From NCBI GenBank assembly GCA_003169695.1, contig PNAS01000075.1, positions 1 to 64,000 of the forward strand: 64,000 nt of DNA. The letters are read 5' to 3'. The notes beneath the pieces are model-generated. The model saw only the letters and a list, made by a program, of their open reading frames with translations, was not told the origin of the DNA and did not search any database. The DNA comes from Spartobacteria bacterium (lineage in GTDB: Bacteria; Verrucomicrobiota; Verrucomicrobiia; Chthoniobacterales; UBA10450). A program made the translations under genes and the position numbers. Positions 42,789 through 51,792 of the stretch are shown in pieces. Each line of letters opens with the position of its first letter. Positions within the stretch are counted from its first letter, which is position 1.

Positions 42789-42800
42789 TTTAGACGCGAC
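42789..42800 (-). repeat. GTCGCGTCTAAA copy
   Basis: TTTAGACGCGAC on the plus strand is identical to 38587-38598. It faces the 42637 copy, so the small 42556 ORF lies partly inside an inverted pair. Confidence 0.6.
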
Positions 42801-42808
42801 ACCTGCAC

Positions 42809-44815
42809 CTAGCGCTCGCTGCGTTTGATGTCGCGAAACGTTCTGGTTGTGACCTGTTCCCTTGAGGAAACGATTTCGACTCCGCCGGAGCCGCGCTTCC
42901 TAACCGTCCATGTAAGGTTTGCGTTACCTGTCACGCGCTTTAATTGTGACGGGTTGCGCACATCAAAAATAATTTCAAAAGTCACACGCCATTCAGAATC
43001 GCTGAGTTTCTCAACCACGGGGCCCTTGAAAATCCTGTTATGCTGCTGGGGCCACTGCTCAAGGTCTCGTTGGAGTTCTTGCGCTAGCTGCTGGCGAGAA
43101 AGCATGCCGGCATCGAGATAGTTAGTTGGATCTGCGTATAATGATGCTTCCTGGGCCGAATCGATACTGCTTACCGTCAACCATTTTTCAAAGAGTTCCC
43201 AAATATCTCGACTCAACGCTGCGGATGAGCTGCCGCCTTCTGGGGGCGAAAGGTAGCTAACGTTAAACCATCCAGAAACGCCACTAATGCTGGTTACTTG
43301 CTGCCAGACCACGGGCAGCGGTGGTTCATTGTTGCGAACACGACCGTCCCCTAGGGATACGCGATCTCGGGACTGCAGCGTTGCCAAGATTCCCGATCTG
43401 CTATCTGGCGCAGCTCGAATATTTAACCCTTGCGTGGCAGGGGCTATGACTATTGCTGTAGGATGGTGATCACCTTCCAGCGGCGCTGCTGCGACTGCAG
43501 GGCTCGGAGACACAACCGAGAGTCCTCCAGGTGAAACGGCAGGTGTCGCAGACAATTCTGCCAGTCTAGCACCGGCTTCTTGAGATTTGGCTGGCTCATT
43601 GAGTTTTGCGTAGGTGTCACTCAAGTTGCGCCAAATATCGGGATCTCTTGGAGTGAGCCTTGCTGCCTTCTGCAACGCATCGGCGGCGTCTGCAAATCTG
43701 CCCTCCTGTTGATACGAATAGCCTAGGATCCCCCAAGCCGGGCCAAAATCTGGCGATTGTTTGACAGCCTGCGCCGCGGCATCCTTTGCTTCGCCAAAAC
43801 GGCGAAGCTTAACGTAAGTCAGAGCCAGGTTTGTCCAGCCGATGCCATTCGTTGGATCGATTTTCAAGGCGTGCTGGTACGCTTGAACTGCGTCATCCAA
43901 CAGATTTAGCCTATCATAAACTAAGCCGAGTTTGAAAAGGAATGATTCATTCTCGGCATACTTTGACTGCAGTTTGTTGAGTGTTTTTAGCGCTTTGGCT
44001 GGATCATTCTTTGCCAGCGCAGCCTCTGCTTCGATAAAGTCTGGATCATTTAGCACGATATGCTTTTGATCCGTGGCAATCGTCCAAAGCGGGGCCGCTT
44101 CTGTCGTCGGGGTAAGTTGACTTAACAACTGGGAGATGTATTCCGCGGGTCTTGCAAAGTTCACGGATTGCCCTTTTGCAACAATAAACGTCGCGACTCC
44201 GACAACGTTGCCTTGCGGATCAATCACAGGTGAACCGCTCGATCCAGGTGAAATCGCAGCCGTAATTTGCAACCACTCGTCGTCCGGTTTTGCCGTCCGC
44301 TGTCCCGAGATAATTCCCTCCGACACGCTGCCTTCAAGTCCAAAAGGACTACCTACCACGACGACTCGCGTTCCTGCCTCTGGCAATGCACCTGTAGCGA
44401 TGCGGAGAAACGGAACCTTTTTTGCGTCGACCTTGGCGATTACTAAATCCTTTTCAATCGCGACCTTGAGGACGCCAAGGATATTGTAAGCGGCACCATT
44501 TTCTAACTTTGCCTCGGCGGTGACGGCGCCCTCTAGAACATGGGCATTCGTGACAAGCGTTCCATCGGCGGCTACAAAAAAACCGGTGCCAACTTTTACC
44601 GTTTTTCCGGTCTTATCTTGCACGGCGATCAACGCAACAGCAGAGCGGGCGTCCGCGGCAATTTTCCCGACGTCGAAGGTTGCTACAATTGGTTGCGGGC
44701 TCGCAGATGCATCTGGGGCAACGAGCGGAGTTGCTGAGGGAGATTGTGCTAAAACCTGGCTTTGGGCGCCTAAAATTGCACTGAGGAGGAGAACCTTGGG
44801 AACCTGCGATTTCAT
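42809..44815 (-). CDS. Secreted trypsin-like protease with TPR and SH3-like regions
   Basis: The 668-residue protein has a signal peptide (KVLLLSAILGAQSQVLAQ) and a Ser/Pro-rich spacer. The trypsin-like domain (about 55-230) keeps the triad: His in LVTNAHVLEG, Asp in IEKDLVIAKVD and Ser in ISPGSSGSPVID. There is no PDZ domain. Residues about 255-420 are tetratricopeptide repeats, then an SH3-like stretch (LNIRAAPDSRSGILATL... VSGWFNVSYLSPPEGG, about 460-540) and a final mixed domain (560-668). Likely periplasmic or surface-exposed, HtrA-like quality control or a scaffold. ATG 44815 preferred; a GTG seven codons upstream is possible. Confidence 0.88.
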   Translation of the reverse strand: MKSQVPKVLLLSAILGAQSQVLAQSPSATPLVAPDASASPQPIVATFDVGKIAADARSAVALIAVQDKTGKTVKVGTGFFVAADGTLVTNAHVLEGAVTAEAKLENGAAYNILGVLKVAIEKDLVIAKVDAKKVPFLRIATGALPEAGTRVVVVGSPFGLEGSVSEGIISGQRTAKPDDEWLQITAAISPGSSGSPVIDPQGNVVGVATFIVAKGQSVNFARPAEYISQLLSQLTPTTEAAPLWTIATDQKHIVLNDPDFIEAEAALAKNDPAKALKTLNKLQSKYAENESFLFKLGLVYDRLNLLDDAVQAYQHALKIDPTNGIGWTNLALTYVKLRRFGEAKDAAAQAVKQSPDFGPAWGILGYSYQQEGRFADAADALQKAARLTPRDPDIWRNLSDTYAKLNEPAKSQEAGARLAELSATPAVSPGGLSVVSPSPAVAAAPLEGDHHPTAIVIAPATQGLNIRAAPDSRSGILATLQSRDRVSLGDGRVRNNEPPLPVVWQQVTSISGVSGWFNVSYLSPPEGGSSSAALSRDIWELFEKWLTVSSIDSAQEASLYADPTNYLDAGMLSRQQLAQELQRDLEQWPQQHNRIFKGPVVEKLSDSEWRVTFEIIFDVRNPSQLKRVTGNANLTWTVRKRGSGGVEIVSSREQVTTRTFRDIKRSER

Positions 44816-44964
44816 GGACAGGCTTTTTTTACACACTCCGTGCGGGCGCAGGCAAGGTTAAACGCCACAGCCAAGATCGGCGGGCGGACGGTCTGAAATG
44901 ACTTCGGAAGAGATAACAATGCAGACTTGTCTGTCCGCGGGTTTTGGCCATAACTGTGCGGGAC

Positions 44965-45711
44965 ATGAGACTAAGAAGTCTTGCCCTTGCGTTCGCTCTT
45001 GGCGTGGCGGCTAACGCACTAGCGCAGGACGAGCCTCGCCCCCGCCCGACCTGGCAGGATGCGATGGCGAAGGGCATGGCACCCTATCATCAACTGACGG
45101 TGGATGATTTCCCGATCAACAATAAGGCGCATCCTCAGGACAACTTCTACATCAACACCGCGACGGCGCCGCAGTACCATTTCATCCTCAAGCCTTACAA
45201 CGGTTTCATCTACGCCGCGATCGACGAGTGGATGGTCTTCTCCGGCCTGGACAAGAATGGAACCTCTCGCAAAAGCCGTTTCAAAGCGATGCAAGCGGCG
45301 TTGCCATATGCGCAGGCGATTCTCGACATCAATGAAATCCATGCGCGGCAAATCGCAGCCTTGAAGCCGGGCGAATTGCCCTCGGCGCGCGGCAACACTG
45401 TGGAGGAGGCGCGGACGCAACTGACCGTCAAGCTCAAGGAATTCCTCGCGGTGAAATACAAGGAAGGTGAGGCCGAGGCGGAAGCATTTATGAAAGCGAC
45501 AGGTCATAACGCAAACAAGAAAAAGGTGCGGGAGTTGATGGCTGAGATCAGGAAGCGCCTTGAGGCGACGCCAGCCACGACGGTTCCATTTCCCGACGCA
45601 CCCGCACCGGGATCGTCACCAGTCTTAACTCCGACTCCGATACCTCCTGTATCGCCAGCGGCAACCGGCACTACGGTTTCATCAACGTCGTCCACGGCAC
45701 CAAAATTGTAG
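44965..45711 (+). CDS. Secreted protein of unknown function
   Basis: The 248-residue protein has a signal peptide (MRLRSLALAFALGVAANALAQ). The mature part has HQLTVDDFPINNKAHPQDNF, then YHFILKPYNGFIYAAIDEWMVFSGLDKNGTSR, then a helical region with EIHARQIAALKPGE. The residues from HQLTVDDFP to EIHARQIA look like a compact domain of about 110 residues, perhaps protease-inhibitor-like, followed by a charged helix and a Pro/Thr/Ser tail. I cannot name a family. ATG 44965 is preferred over the upstream TTG at 44944. The stop codon TAG lies inside a TGTAGGGC palindromic repeat. It is divergent from the protease gene by 150 bases. Confidence 0.75.
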   Translation: MRLRSLALAFALGVAANALAQDEPRPRPTWQDAMAKGMAPYHQLTVDDFPINNKAHPQDNFYINTATAPQYHFILKPYNGFIYAAIDEWMVFSGLDKNGTSRKSRFKAMQAALPYAQAILDINEIHARQIAALKPGELPSARGNTVEEARTQLTVKLKEFLAVKYKEGEAEAEAFMKATGHNANKKKVRELMAEIRKRLEATPATTVPFPDAPAPGSSPVLTPTPIPPVSPAATGTTVSSTSSTAPKL

Positions 45712-45732
45712 GGCTGGCGGGGTCGCCCTACA
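45707..45732. repeat. TGTAGGGC...GCCCTACA palindrome over a stop codon
   Basis: Perfect 8-bp arms, 10-base loop. It contains the TAG stop of the preceding gene and may act as a terminator hairpin. Its ends match those of the longer repeats at 51727, 54875 and 55677. Confidence 0.7.
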
Positions 45733-45783
45733 GACAAGATTGAACTTTGCTCATACATCGGGTTCGGGTTACTGACCTCTGAC

Positions 45784-46932
45784 ATGCCTGGCCTGTTTGA
45801 TCCGCTCACGATTCGAGATCTGACGTTTGCCAATCGGGTGTTCGTCTCGCCGATGTGCCAGTATTCGAGCGCCGACGGATATGCTAACGACTGGCATTTC
45901 GTTCATCTCGGCAGTCGTGCGGTTGGTGGCGCTGGCCTGGTCATGACCGAGGCAACGGCCGTTCTCCCTGAGGGACGCATCAGTCCGCAGGACCTCGGCA
46001 TCTGGTCCGACGGGCACATGGAGATGCTGGGTCGAATCGTCAGTTTCATTCATGAACAAGGGAGCATCGCCGGAATGCAACTGGCCCATGCCGGCCGCAA
46101 GGCCAGCACGCGCCGGCCATGGGAGGCTCCGGGCGCAATTCCCGAAGCCGAAGGAGGCTGGAAGAAGGTCGTGGCCCCAAGCGCATTGCCGTTCACCGAC
46201 ACCTATCCGATGCCGCAGGCCCTCACACGTGATGGCATTCAAGAGATTGTCGCTGCTTTTGCCGCAGCCGCCCGCCGGGCCTGCCAGGCTGGCTTCCGCG
46301 TCATCGAGATCCATGGCGCGCACGGCTACCTGATTCACGAGTTTCTGTCGCCTCTCAGCAACAAACGTGAGGACGAGTACGGCGGTTCATTCGAGAATCG
46401 AACCCGGCTGTGCCGTGAGGTTGTTGCAGCAGTTCGATCCTCGTGGCCGAAGGAGTTGCCGTTATTCCTGCGCATTTCGGCGACCGATTGGGTCGAGGGC
46501 GGTTGGGATATCGATCAGTCGGTCAAACTCGCCGGCGAGTTGAAGCAAATGGGAGTCGATCTCATCGATTGTTCTTCCGGTGGCAACGTGCCCCACGCGA
46601 CAATTCCGGTCGGCCCCGGTTACCAGGTGGCCTTTGCCGAGCGTATCCGCCGCCAAACCGGAATCATGACGGGCGCGGTCGGAATGATCACTTCACCAGT
46701 TCAGGCGGAGCACATCATTCGGACGGAACAGGCGGATGCAGTGATCATGGCGCGCGAGTTTTTGCGCGATCCGTATTGGGCCTTGCGCGCAGCTCGAGAA
46801 CTGGAGCAACCGATCGCGTGGCCTGTCCAATATCTCCGGGCGGGTCCGAAAGGCGCGCAGCCCCGGGTTCCGGTTGATCTGAAGAGCTTCGAATCGTGCT
46901 TCGAAGAACAACACGGCGTTCCGGAGCAGTGA
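45784..46932 (+). CDS. NADH:flavin oxidoreductase, Old Yellow Enzyme (YqjM type)
   Basis: The 382-residue FMN enzyme reduces activated alkenes such as enones with NAD(P)H. Family blocks are clear: FANRVFVSPMCQYSSADGYAND (with the Cys of the YqjM subgroup), MQLAHAGRKAS, FRVIEIHGAHGYLIHEFLSPLSNKR and the later RISATDWVEGGW. IDCSSGGNVP and AVIMAREFLRDPYWALRAA then complete the barrel. Length and the Cys after PM are typical of the YqjM (thermophilic-like) class. Cytoplasmic; no signal. Isolated from its neighbours, so the natural substrate is unknown. Confidence 0.93.
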   Translation: MPGLFDPLTIRDLTFANRVFVSPMCQYSSADGYANDWHFVHLGSRAVGGAGLVMTEATAVLPEGRISPQDLGIWSDGHMEMLGRIVSFIHEQGSIAGMQLAHAGRKASTRRPWEAPGAIPEAEGGWKKVVAPSALPFTDTYPMPQALTRDGIQEIVAAFAAAARRACQAGFRVIEIHGAHGYLIHEFLSPLSNKREDEYGGSFENRTRLCREVVAAVRSSWPKELPLFLRISATDWVEGGWDIDQSVKLAGELKQMGVDLIDCSSGGNVPHATIPVGPGYQVAFAERIRRQTGIMTGAVGMITSPVQAEHIIRTEQADAVIMAREFLRDPYWALRAARELEQPIAWPVQYLRAGPKGAQPRVPVDLKSFESCFEEQHGVPEQ

Positions 46933-46971
46933 GGCTCCGCTGATATACCCCCAACCCATTGGCCGGGTGAT

Positions 46972-48993
46972 TCACGGTTTCTTCTCCTCGCAGAGCTTCT
47001 GGAAACGGGGGTCGCCACGCAAAGGGTCCCATTTCGGATCGAGCCTTAGAAGCGCCGGCGTAAGGCAGTTAACATACGGAATCGTCAAAAGATGTTGCAG
47101 TCTTGGAATCGCCCGGTTTTTGTCGTCGAACTCGGCCTCGATGGCCGCCAAATGCTCCTCGTAGGAAGGCCCTTCCACTGCATCCTTCCCACTTGGCAGC
47201 AGCATGGTCGCACGCTCAGCTTCTTTTATCGCTGCATCCTTTTCGCCGAGCGCAGCATGAATTTCCGAAAGCCCTAAAGCAAAAAACGGGCTATCCGGGG
47301 CCTTCTGGCCGACCGTCTCCAGCGGACTAAGCATTTGTTGAGCAATGGCTCGCGCGCCGGAAACATCGCCGGCATATTTCTGGGCGATGACCAGAAACAA
47401 TGGCTCAAAAAGCCTTTCGAACTCGGACAGATCGCGAGATTCAGTGAGTCGGCTATGAATCAATCGAATGGCTTCATCGAAGTGCCGCTCTAGAAACAAT
47501 TGGTTCACTTTCGGTAGGAAGGCAGTAAGCGACGGAGTCTGTGCGTTCACGCTAGCCAGCAATTTTCCGGCTTGTTCCAGATTGCCCTCGGCTTGGTAAA
47601 TTGCTGCTTCGGACGCGAGGGTGTCGGGGTCATTCGGAACAAGGTCCAATACCCTATCGTACGTTTTTAGCGCAGCCGGGAATTGCCGAAGCATCGCGTA
47701 AGTCTCCGCGGCCTTCGCCAGCCATTGAGTGTTGCGCGGATCGAGCGCAAGAGTTTGCTCCCAGTAGGCAACGCTTTGATCCCACTGCCCTTGGCGTCGT
47801 GCGATCAGGGCGAGAGCGCCAGGGACATCGCTGCTGCCTGGCAAAAGCTCCCGGACGCGGCCGAACGTCGCTTTGGCAAGCTCGTAATCTCGCTGCACCC
47901 AATATTGATAATAAGCCTGCGCAAGAAGGGTTTCGGGCGAGTTCGGTTGGAGTTTTTGCGCGGTGCTTAAGGCCCGCTCGGTCGCGTCACGGCGTGCGGC
48001 GGTCGTATCCATACCGCTGAAATACAACTGAGCGTTCGCGCGAGAGAGTCTGGCCCAAGCCACCGCAAACGCTGGGTCGAGTTGGACCGACTGCTCGTAA
48101 AAGTCGACAACCTTCTGTGAATCGGTTGGAGAGGACGCGCGCGTTTCAAGAGCCAACCCCCGGAGGTACGCGTCGTAAGCCTCTGAATTGTTTGTCGGCT
48201 TAATCGCCAGGGCTTGTTGCTCGCCGCCAGTAAGCTTCGCTTGCAACGACTCGGCGATTGCTTTGGCGACTTCGCTCTCGACACCGAAGATGTCGACGAG
48301 TTTGCGGTCGTAGGTATCGGCCCACAGATGCGAATCGCTGGCCGCCTGGATGAGTTGGACGTTAATCCGTACCTGATCGGCGGCCTTCTGGACGCTGCCC
48401 TCCAGGATGTTCGCGACGCCAAGCTGCTTCGCGATCTCGGAGAGATTGCCTGGCTTGCTCTGATATTGCTGGGTTGAGGTGCGCGAGATCACCTTCAAAT
48501 CGGCAATCTTCGCCAACCTCGTGATAATCTCGTCCTGAATACCTGACGCGAAATACGCGTTGTCCGGATCGCGGCTCAGGTTGTCGAACGGCAGCACGGC
48601 AATCGATTTTGCGGAAACCTCAGCCGACACGCTTTGCTTCGTGGACGCGGTGAAGCGGCCAAGGAAGAACAGGCCGGTCGACAGCGCTCCCGCGATCAAA
48701 ACCACGTAAATCCAGGCGTGACTTCGTGATCGTGGCGCGGGAGCCCCATCAGCAACTTCAGTTCGCTTCAGGCCTTCCGGTGTCAGCTCAAACGCCCACG
48801 CGATTACGAGCGCGATTGCAAAACCGATGATGATCAGCAACACGACGAGCCGCACCACCCAATTCGGAATTTCAAAGAATGGGAAAACCTGCGTTGCAAC
48901 TTGAATCAACAGCCACGCGACGACCGCGTAGGCGACGGCGACTTTGTAAACGTTGCGCCGCTTCAGCTCGGTGAAGAATTTTTCCAGATTCAT
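46972..48993 (-). CDS. Membrane TolB/FlgO-like and TPR protein, paralogue 3
   Basis: The 673-residue protein has the leader EKFFTELKRRNVYKVAVAYA and helices at about 20-70. The motif FELTPEGLKRTE follows, then another helix (about 95-115). The TolB/FlgO-like domain is KSIAVLPFDNLSRDPDNAYFASGIQDEIITRL through LEGSVQKAADQVRINVQLIQA to DIFGVESEVAKAIAESL. A long run of tetratricopeptide repeats reaches the C-terminal DPRFQKLCEEKKP. It is the longest of the three intact copies here and its last residues match the scrap at 33262-33306. It may scaffold or sense at the membrane; function unknown. Confidence 0.88.
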   Translation of the reverse strand: MNLEKFFTELKRRNVYKVAVAYAVVAWLLIQVATQVFPFFEIPNWVVRLVVLLIIIGFAIALVIAWAFELTPEGLKRTEVADGAPAPRSRSHAWIYVVLIAGALSTGLFFLGRFTASTKQSVSAEVSAKSIAVLPFDNLSRDPDNAYFASGIQDEIITRLAKIADLKVISRTSTQQYQSKPGNLSEIAKQLGVANILEGSVQKAADQVRINVQLIQAASDSHLWADTYDRKLVDIFGVESEVAKAIAESLQAKLTGGEQQALAIKPTNNSEAYDAYLRGLALETRASSPTDSQKVVDFYEQSVQLDPAFAVAWARLSRANAQLYFSGMDTTAARRDATERALSTAQKLQPNSPETLLAQAYYQYWVQRDYELAKATFGRVRELLPGSSDVPGALALIARRQGQWDQSVAYWEQTLALDPRNTQWLAKAAETYAMLRQFPAALKTYDRVLDLVPNDPDTLASEAAIYQAEGNLEQAGKLLASVNAQTPSLTAFLPKVNQLFLERHFDEAIRLIHSRLTESRDLSEFERLFEPLFLVIAQKYAGDVSGARAIAQQMLSPLETVGQKAPDSPFFALGLSEIHAALGEKDAAIKEAERATMLLPSGKDAVEGPSYEEHLAAIEAEFDDKNRAIPRLQHLLTIPYVNCLTPALLRLDPKWDPLRGDPRFQKLCEEKKP

Positions 48994-49481
48994 CTCTGAT
49001 GAACATTTGCCACGCGAGCTTGGTTATACACTTACAAAGCCGCTAAACAAGTTTACAAAAGCGCGAAGCAATTCGTTTAATGACGCGTAGCTGTCGGGCC
49101 ATTTGGAAGGTGTCTGCTTTCGGTGCGGAGGCTATGACAAAAAGTTATCAAGTGGCGGCTTGGCCCAGAAGAAATCACAGTTTGCGGCTGCCGTTTCGGT
49201 TGAAATTAGCCTGATATGAAAAAAATGTAGGACTCAGTACGCTACGTGGATTCGTTAGGTATTCGCAAGATGCTCCGGCTATGCCTGCGTCTGCTCGGTA
49301 GATTTTTGCTGCAGAATTTCGGACAATTTTTCTCCAGCAGCGTGCAAGGACGGTGAGCGTGTTGATGGATAGGTCGTTTTCTAGTTCGCGAAGGCCCCGC
49401 GTCGGAAGCTGGCGCAAAATCATGAACCTGATTGCGCTTGCGCGGCTGATCGCGTTTGCCGTGATGCTGGCGCTCTCACGG
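48994..49481. other. Gap without a convincing gene
   Basis: About 490 bases. A minus-strand frame of 126 codons (49175-49555) overlaps the downstream end of the next gene and is rich in R and S in its first third, like an out-of-frame reading. Its second half (ELENDLSINTLTVLARCWRK then IVRNSAAKIYRADAG) looks more protein-like but has no known match. On the plus strand a short MNLIALARLIAFAVMLALSRL occurs near 49424. I call neither. The region next to 48993 should hold the promoter of the TPR gene. Confidence 0.45.
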
Positions 49482-50921
49482 CTACGGCGTTGACGTTTCC
49501 GTCTCCGCCGGATCGAGAGCGACGTCGACGTTGCTCGCACTCGCTCGCGCTCCATCCGTGAGCTCGCGCTGCTTGCGGCCGAGCGAGCGTCCCACGAAAA
49601 CCCACACGCCCGCGATTGGAATGGTCAAGAACGCGATCGCCGCGAGGCTTGCGCCGACGGCTTGGATGCCCATGAACGCCCAGGCCCCGAGGCAATCGCC
49701 GAGGCGATAGATGAAGGTGTCGACGAAGCTCTTGGATTTGTACTTCACCTCGCGCTCGACGACGGTGTAGAGAGCCTCGCGCGCCGGTTGCGCGGTGGCA
49801 AAGTTGCTGATGCGGAGCAGGATTTGCACGCCCGCGAGGACGGCCAACTCCGGCGCGAGCTGGCCCACGGTGAACCCGCGCGCCCCGAGCCAGGGCCCAT
49901 AGATCATCGCCAGCGACAGTGCGATCCATCCGAGCACCGCGATCGCCGGCTGCGAGATCAGCGCAAACGTGATGCCGAACCAACGGATCAGGCGAGCCGT
50001 GAGCAGAAGTTGGATGAGCACCGTGCCGAGCTGCACCCAGAACTCGATGTTAGCAAAGTACTCAGTGCGCACGTCGCGATCGTGAATGGTGAGATCGACG
50101 AGCTTGCCCTGTTGGTAATACAGGAACGTTCCGATCAGCCCGTACATGAACGTGTAGCTCGCGATCCAGCGCAGATAGCTCTGGCTGACGATGAGCTTCA
50201 AGCCACGCCACATGTCCGCCGTCGAGATGGCCGCTGGCGGCGGGGCGTTTTGTCCTGGCGGTGCCGCATCGATACGATGGATGACGACGAGACGGCGCAC
50301 ACTGAAGACCGCGACCTCGAGCAGGACGATCGACAGAAAGAGCAGATTCACACTGCCGATCGGCTTCGCGAGCAAGCTCGCGATCTTCGAGCCAGCCAGC
50401 GCACCGAGCGTTCCGCCGACGCCGATGAAACCAAAGAGCCGCTTGGCCTGGTCGAGGCGCCAGATGTCGGCCATGAACCCGCGGAACACGGAGACGACGA
50501 ACAGGTTGAACACACTGAACCAGATGAAGAACGTGTACGCCGCCGCGAGCTTGGAGCTCTCCGGCAGGAACTTCAGCGCCAGCCAGAACGCGAGCAGGCA
50601 CGCGATCGAAACCCGGTAGACGATCGGAATGAACCGCTTGCGTGGCAGTTTTGTCACAAGCAGCGCGAAGGGCGGGCTGACGACCACCATCGCGACGAGC
50701 GTCCCCGTGAAGAGCCACGGGTATTTATCGGCGCCGCCGTTCAAACCCATCGAGTCGCGCAGCGGTCGCAGCACGAACGTGCTCGCGAGCAGGCTGAAGA
50801 AATAGAGCCACGACCACGCGATTGAGCGCATCTCCCTCGGTTCGATGGCCACGACGCGCTGCAGTGCGCGCACAAACGCACCGGTCTGCGCTTCGTCCGC
50901 ATCGTCGTCGTTCACGCTCAT
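49482..50921 (-). CDS. NTP/NDP-exchange-transporter-like membrane protein
   Basis: The 479-residue protein has about eleven hydrophobic segments and opens like ATP/ADP translocase-like proteins: MRSIAWSWLYFFSLLASTFVLRPLRDSMG, then GVGGTLGALAGSKIAS and, late, RYKSKSFVDTF-like KYKSKSFVDTFIYRLGDCLGAW. These are conserved in the Npt1/TLC-related free-living bacterial group, whose substrates are mostly unknown. Start at ATG 50921 (MSVNDDD) with GGGAG nearby. Base composition looks more G/C-rich than the neighbours, hinting at transfer. It overlaps a truncated paralogous ORF by ATGA. Confidence 0.82.
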   Translation of the reverse strand: MSVNDDDADEAQTGAFVRALQRVVAIEPREMRSIAWSWLYFFSLLASTFVLRPLRDSMGLNGGADKYPWLFTGTLVAMVVVSPPFALLVTKLPRKRFIPIVYRVSIACLLAFWLALKFLPESSKLAAAYTFFIWFSVFNLFVVSVFRGFMADIWRLDQAKRLFGFIGVGGTLGALAGSKIASLLAKPIGSVNLLFLSIVLLEVAVFSVRRLVVIHRIDAAPPGQNAPPPAAISTADMWRGLKLIVSQSYLRWIASYTFMYGLIGTFLYYQQGKLVDLTIHDRDVRTEYFANIEFWVQLGTVLIQLLLTARLIRWFGITFALISQPAIAVLGWIALSLAMIYGPWLGARGFTVGQLAPELAVLAGVQILLRISNFATAQPAREALYTVVEREVKYKSKSFVDTFIYRLGDCLGAWAFMGIQAVGASLAAIAFLTIPIAGVWVFVGRSLGRKQRELTDGARASASNVDVALDPAETETSTP

Positions 50922-51034
50922 GAATAACTCCCGAGGACGACGAAGTTGAAAACGAAGGCGAGGCCGAGCGCGCGCAGCTCGTCCGGCTTCACGTCGACGG
51001 CGCGCTGGCGCAGAGATGTAAGGATGCCGTTCAT
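50918..51034 (-). pseudogene. Truncated transporter paralogue N-terminus
   Basis: A 38-codon frame from ATG 51034 encodes MNGILTSLRQRAVDVKPDEL then RALGLAFVFNFVVLGSYS. It looks like the N-terminus of the same transporter family (V..RP.E.RAL..AF.YFF.VL..YY). The stop TGA overlaps the start of the full-length transporter (ATGA). Its own start overlaps the rhomboid stop (ATGA). It probably marks an internal deletion in a former tandem pair and may still be translated. Confidence 0.78.
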
Positions 51035-51726
51035 CTGGAACTCGAGGCACGAGCACCGGCGAGCACCGGCGAGACTGCATTCAAAGGGAGCACGAGTGCA
51101 ACTGCGGTCCCGACAACCAAGCCGACGACATGCCCGATCATGGTAACGCGTGGTAACACTGAGTAGGTTAGTCCCAAGAAGAGCGGGACCAGGAGACGGA
51201 GTCGAACCAAGCGACTTTGTGAGGGAAGCCTGAAGACCAACACGAGCCCGGCCCCCAGGAGGGCAAATAGTCCGCCCGACGCGCCGAGCGAGACGCCCTG
51301 CGAAGGCCAGAACAGATGTTTCATGAGGATCCCTGCGCAGCTCGCCACCGATCCGCCCAGAAAGATGAGGAGGAGCGACGCGGTCCCAGCGCGGAGTTCG
51401 ACAACGGGTCCGACCAAGAGCAACAGAAGAGTATTGAGCGCGAAATGTGTGAGATCGTAATGTAAGAACCCGGCCGTGAGCAGACGCCAGTATTCGTAAT
51501 GAATCTGACCGCTATCGGGTAGAGCGCCGAGGCCAAGGAGACCCGCATCATTTCCGGCTGCATTTCTCGCGAGTTCGAGGAGGAACGTCGTGCTCATAAC
51601 GCAGAAGATGGCTACCGATCCGAGATAGGTGCGCATGGGGCTTGAGTGTAATGGATACCTAACGCGAACAAGATCAGACACGGGTGGTGAGGGCAAGTGT
51701 GCCTCTTTTTTCATCAATCCAAACAT
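51031..51726 (-). CDS. Rhomboid family intramembrane serine protease
   Basis: The 231-residue protein (or about 201 residues from ATG 51636) has six membrane helices. The rhomboid active site is present: Ser in VSLGASGGLFALLGAG and His in VTMIGHVVGLVVG, preceded by HYEYWRLLTAGFLHYDLTHFALN with the conserved WR and H.N region. It cleaves transmembrane substrates within the bilayer. Which start is used is unclear; the 51636 start (MRTYLGSVAIF) is close to the first helix. Its stop overlaps the truncated transporter leader, so rhomboid, leader and transporter form one coupled transcript. Confidence 0.92.
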   Translation of the reverse strand: MFGLMKKEAHLPSPPVSDLVRVRYPLHSSPMRTYLGSVAIFCVMSTTFLLELARNAAGNDAGLLGLGALPDSGQIHYEYWRLLTAGFLHYDLTHFALNTLLLLLVGPVVELRAGTASLLLIFLGGSVASCAGILMKHLFWPSQGVSLGASGGLFALLGAGLVLVFRLPSQSRLVRLRLLVPLFLGLTYSVLPRVTMIGHVVGLVVGTAVALVLPLNAVSPVLAGARASSSR

Positions 51727-51789
51727 TGTAGGCCGTCTCTGTGAGACGGCGGGCTAATCAAATCCGGCGTCTGACACAGACGCCCTACA
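51727..51789. repeat. TGTAGG palindromic repeat, copy A
   Basis: Two adjacent hairpins, GCCGTCTC TGT GAGACGGC and GGCGTCTG ACA CAGACGCC, joined by an AT-richer spacer and bounded by TGTAGG and CCTACA. Copies B (54875-54936) and C (55677-55745) share the second hairpin exactly or almost so. A further hairpin (TCACGGCG AGAGAG CGCCGTGA, 51793-51814) follows directly. Confidence 0.9.
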
Positions 51790-51792
51790 AAA

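Noticed and set aside
49662-50825. 387-codon plus-strand open frame
   Set aside because: It lies antisense to the well-supported transporter and is extremely rich in R, E, D and H without any recognisable motif, the usual look of a shadow frame in G/C-rich DNA.
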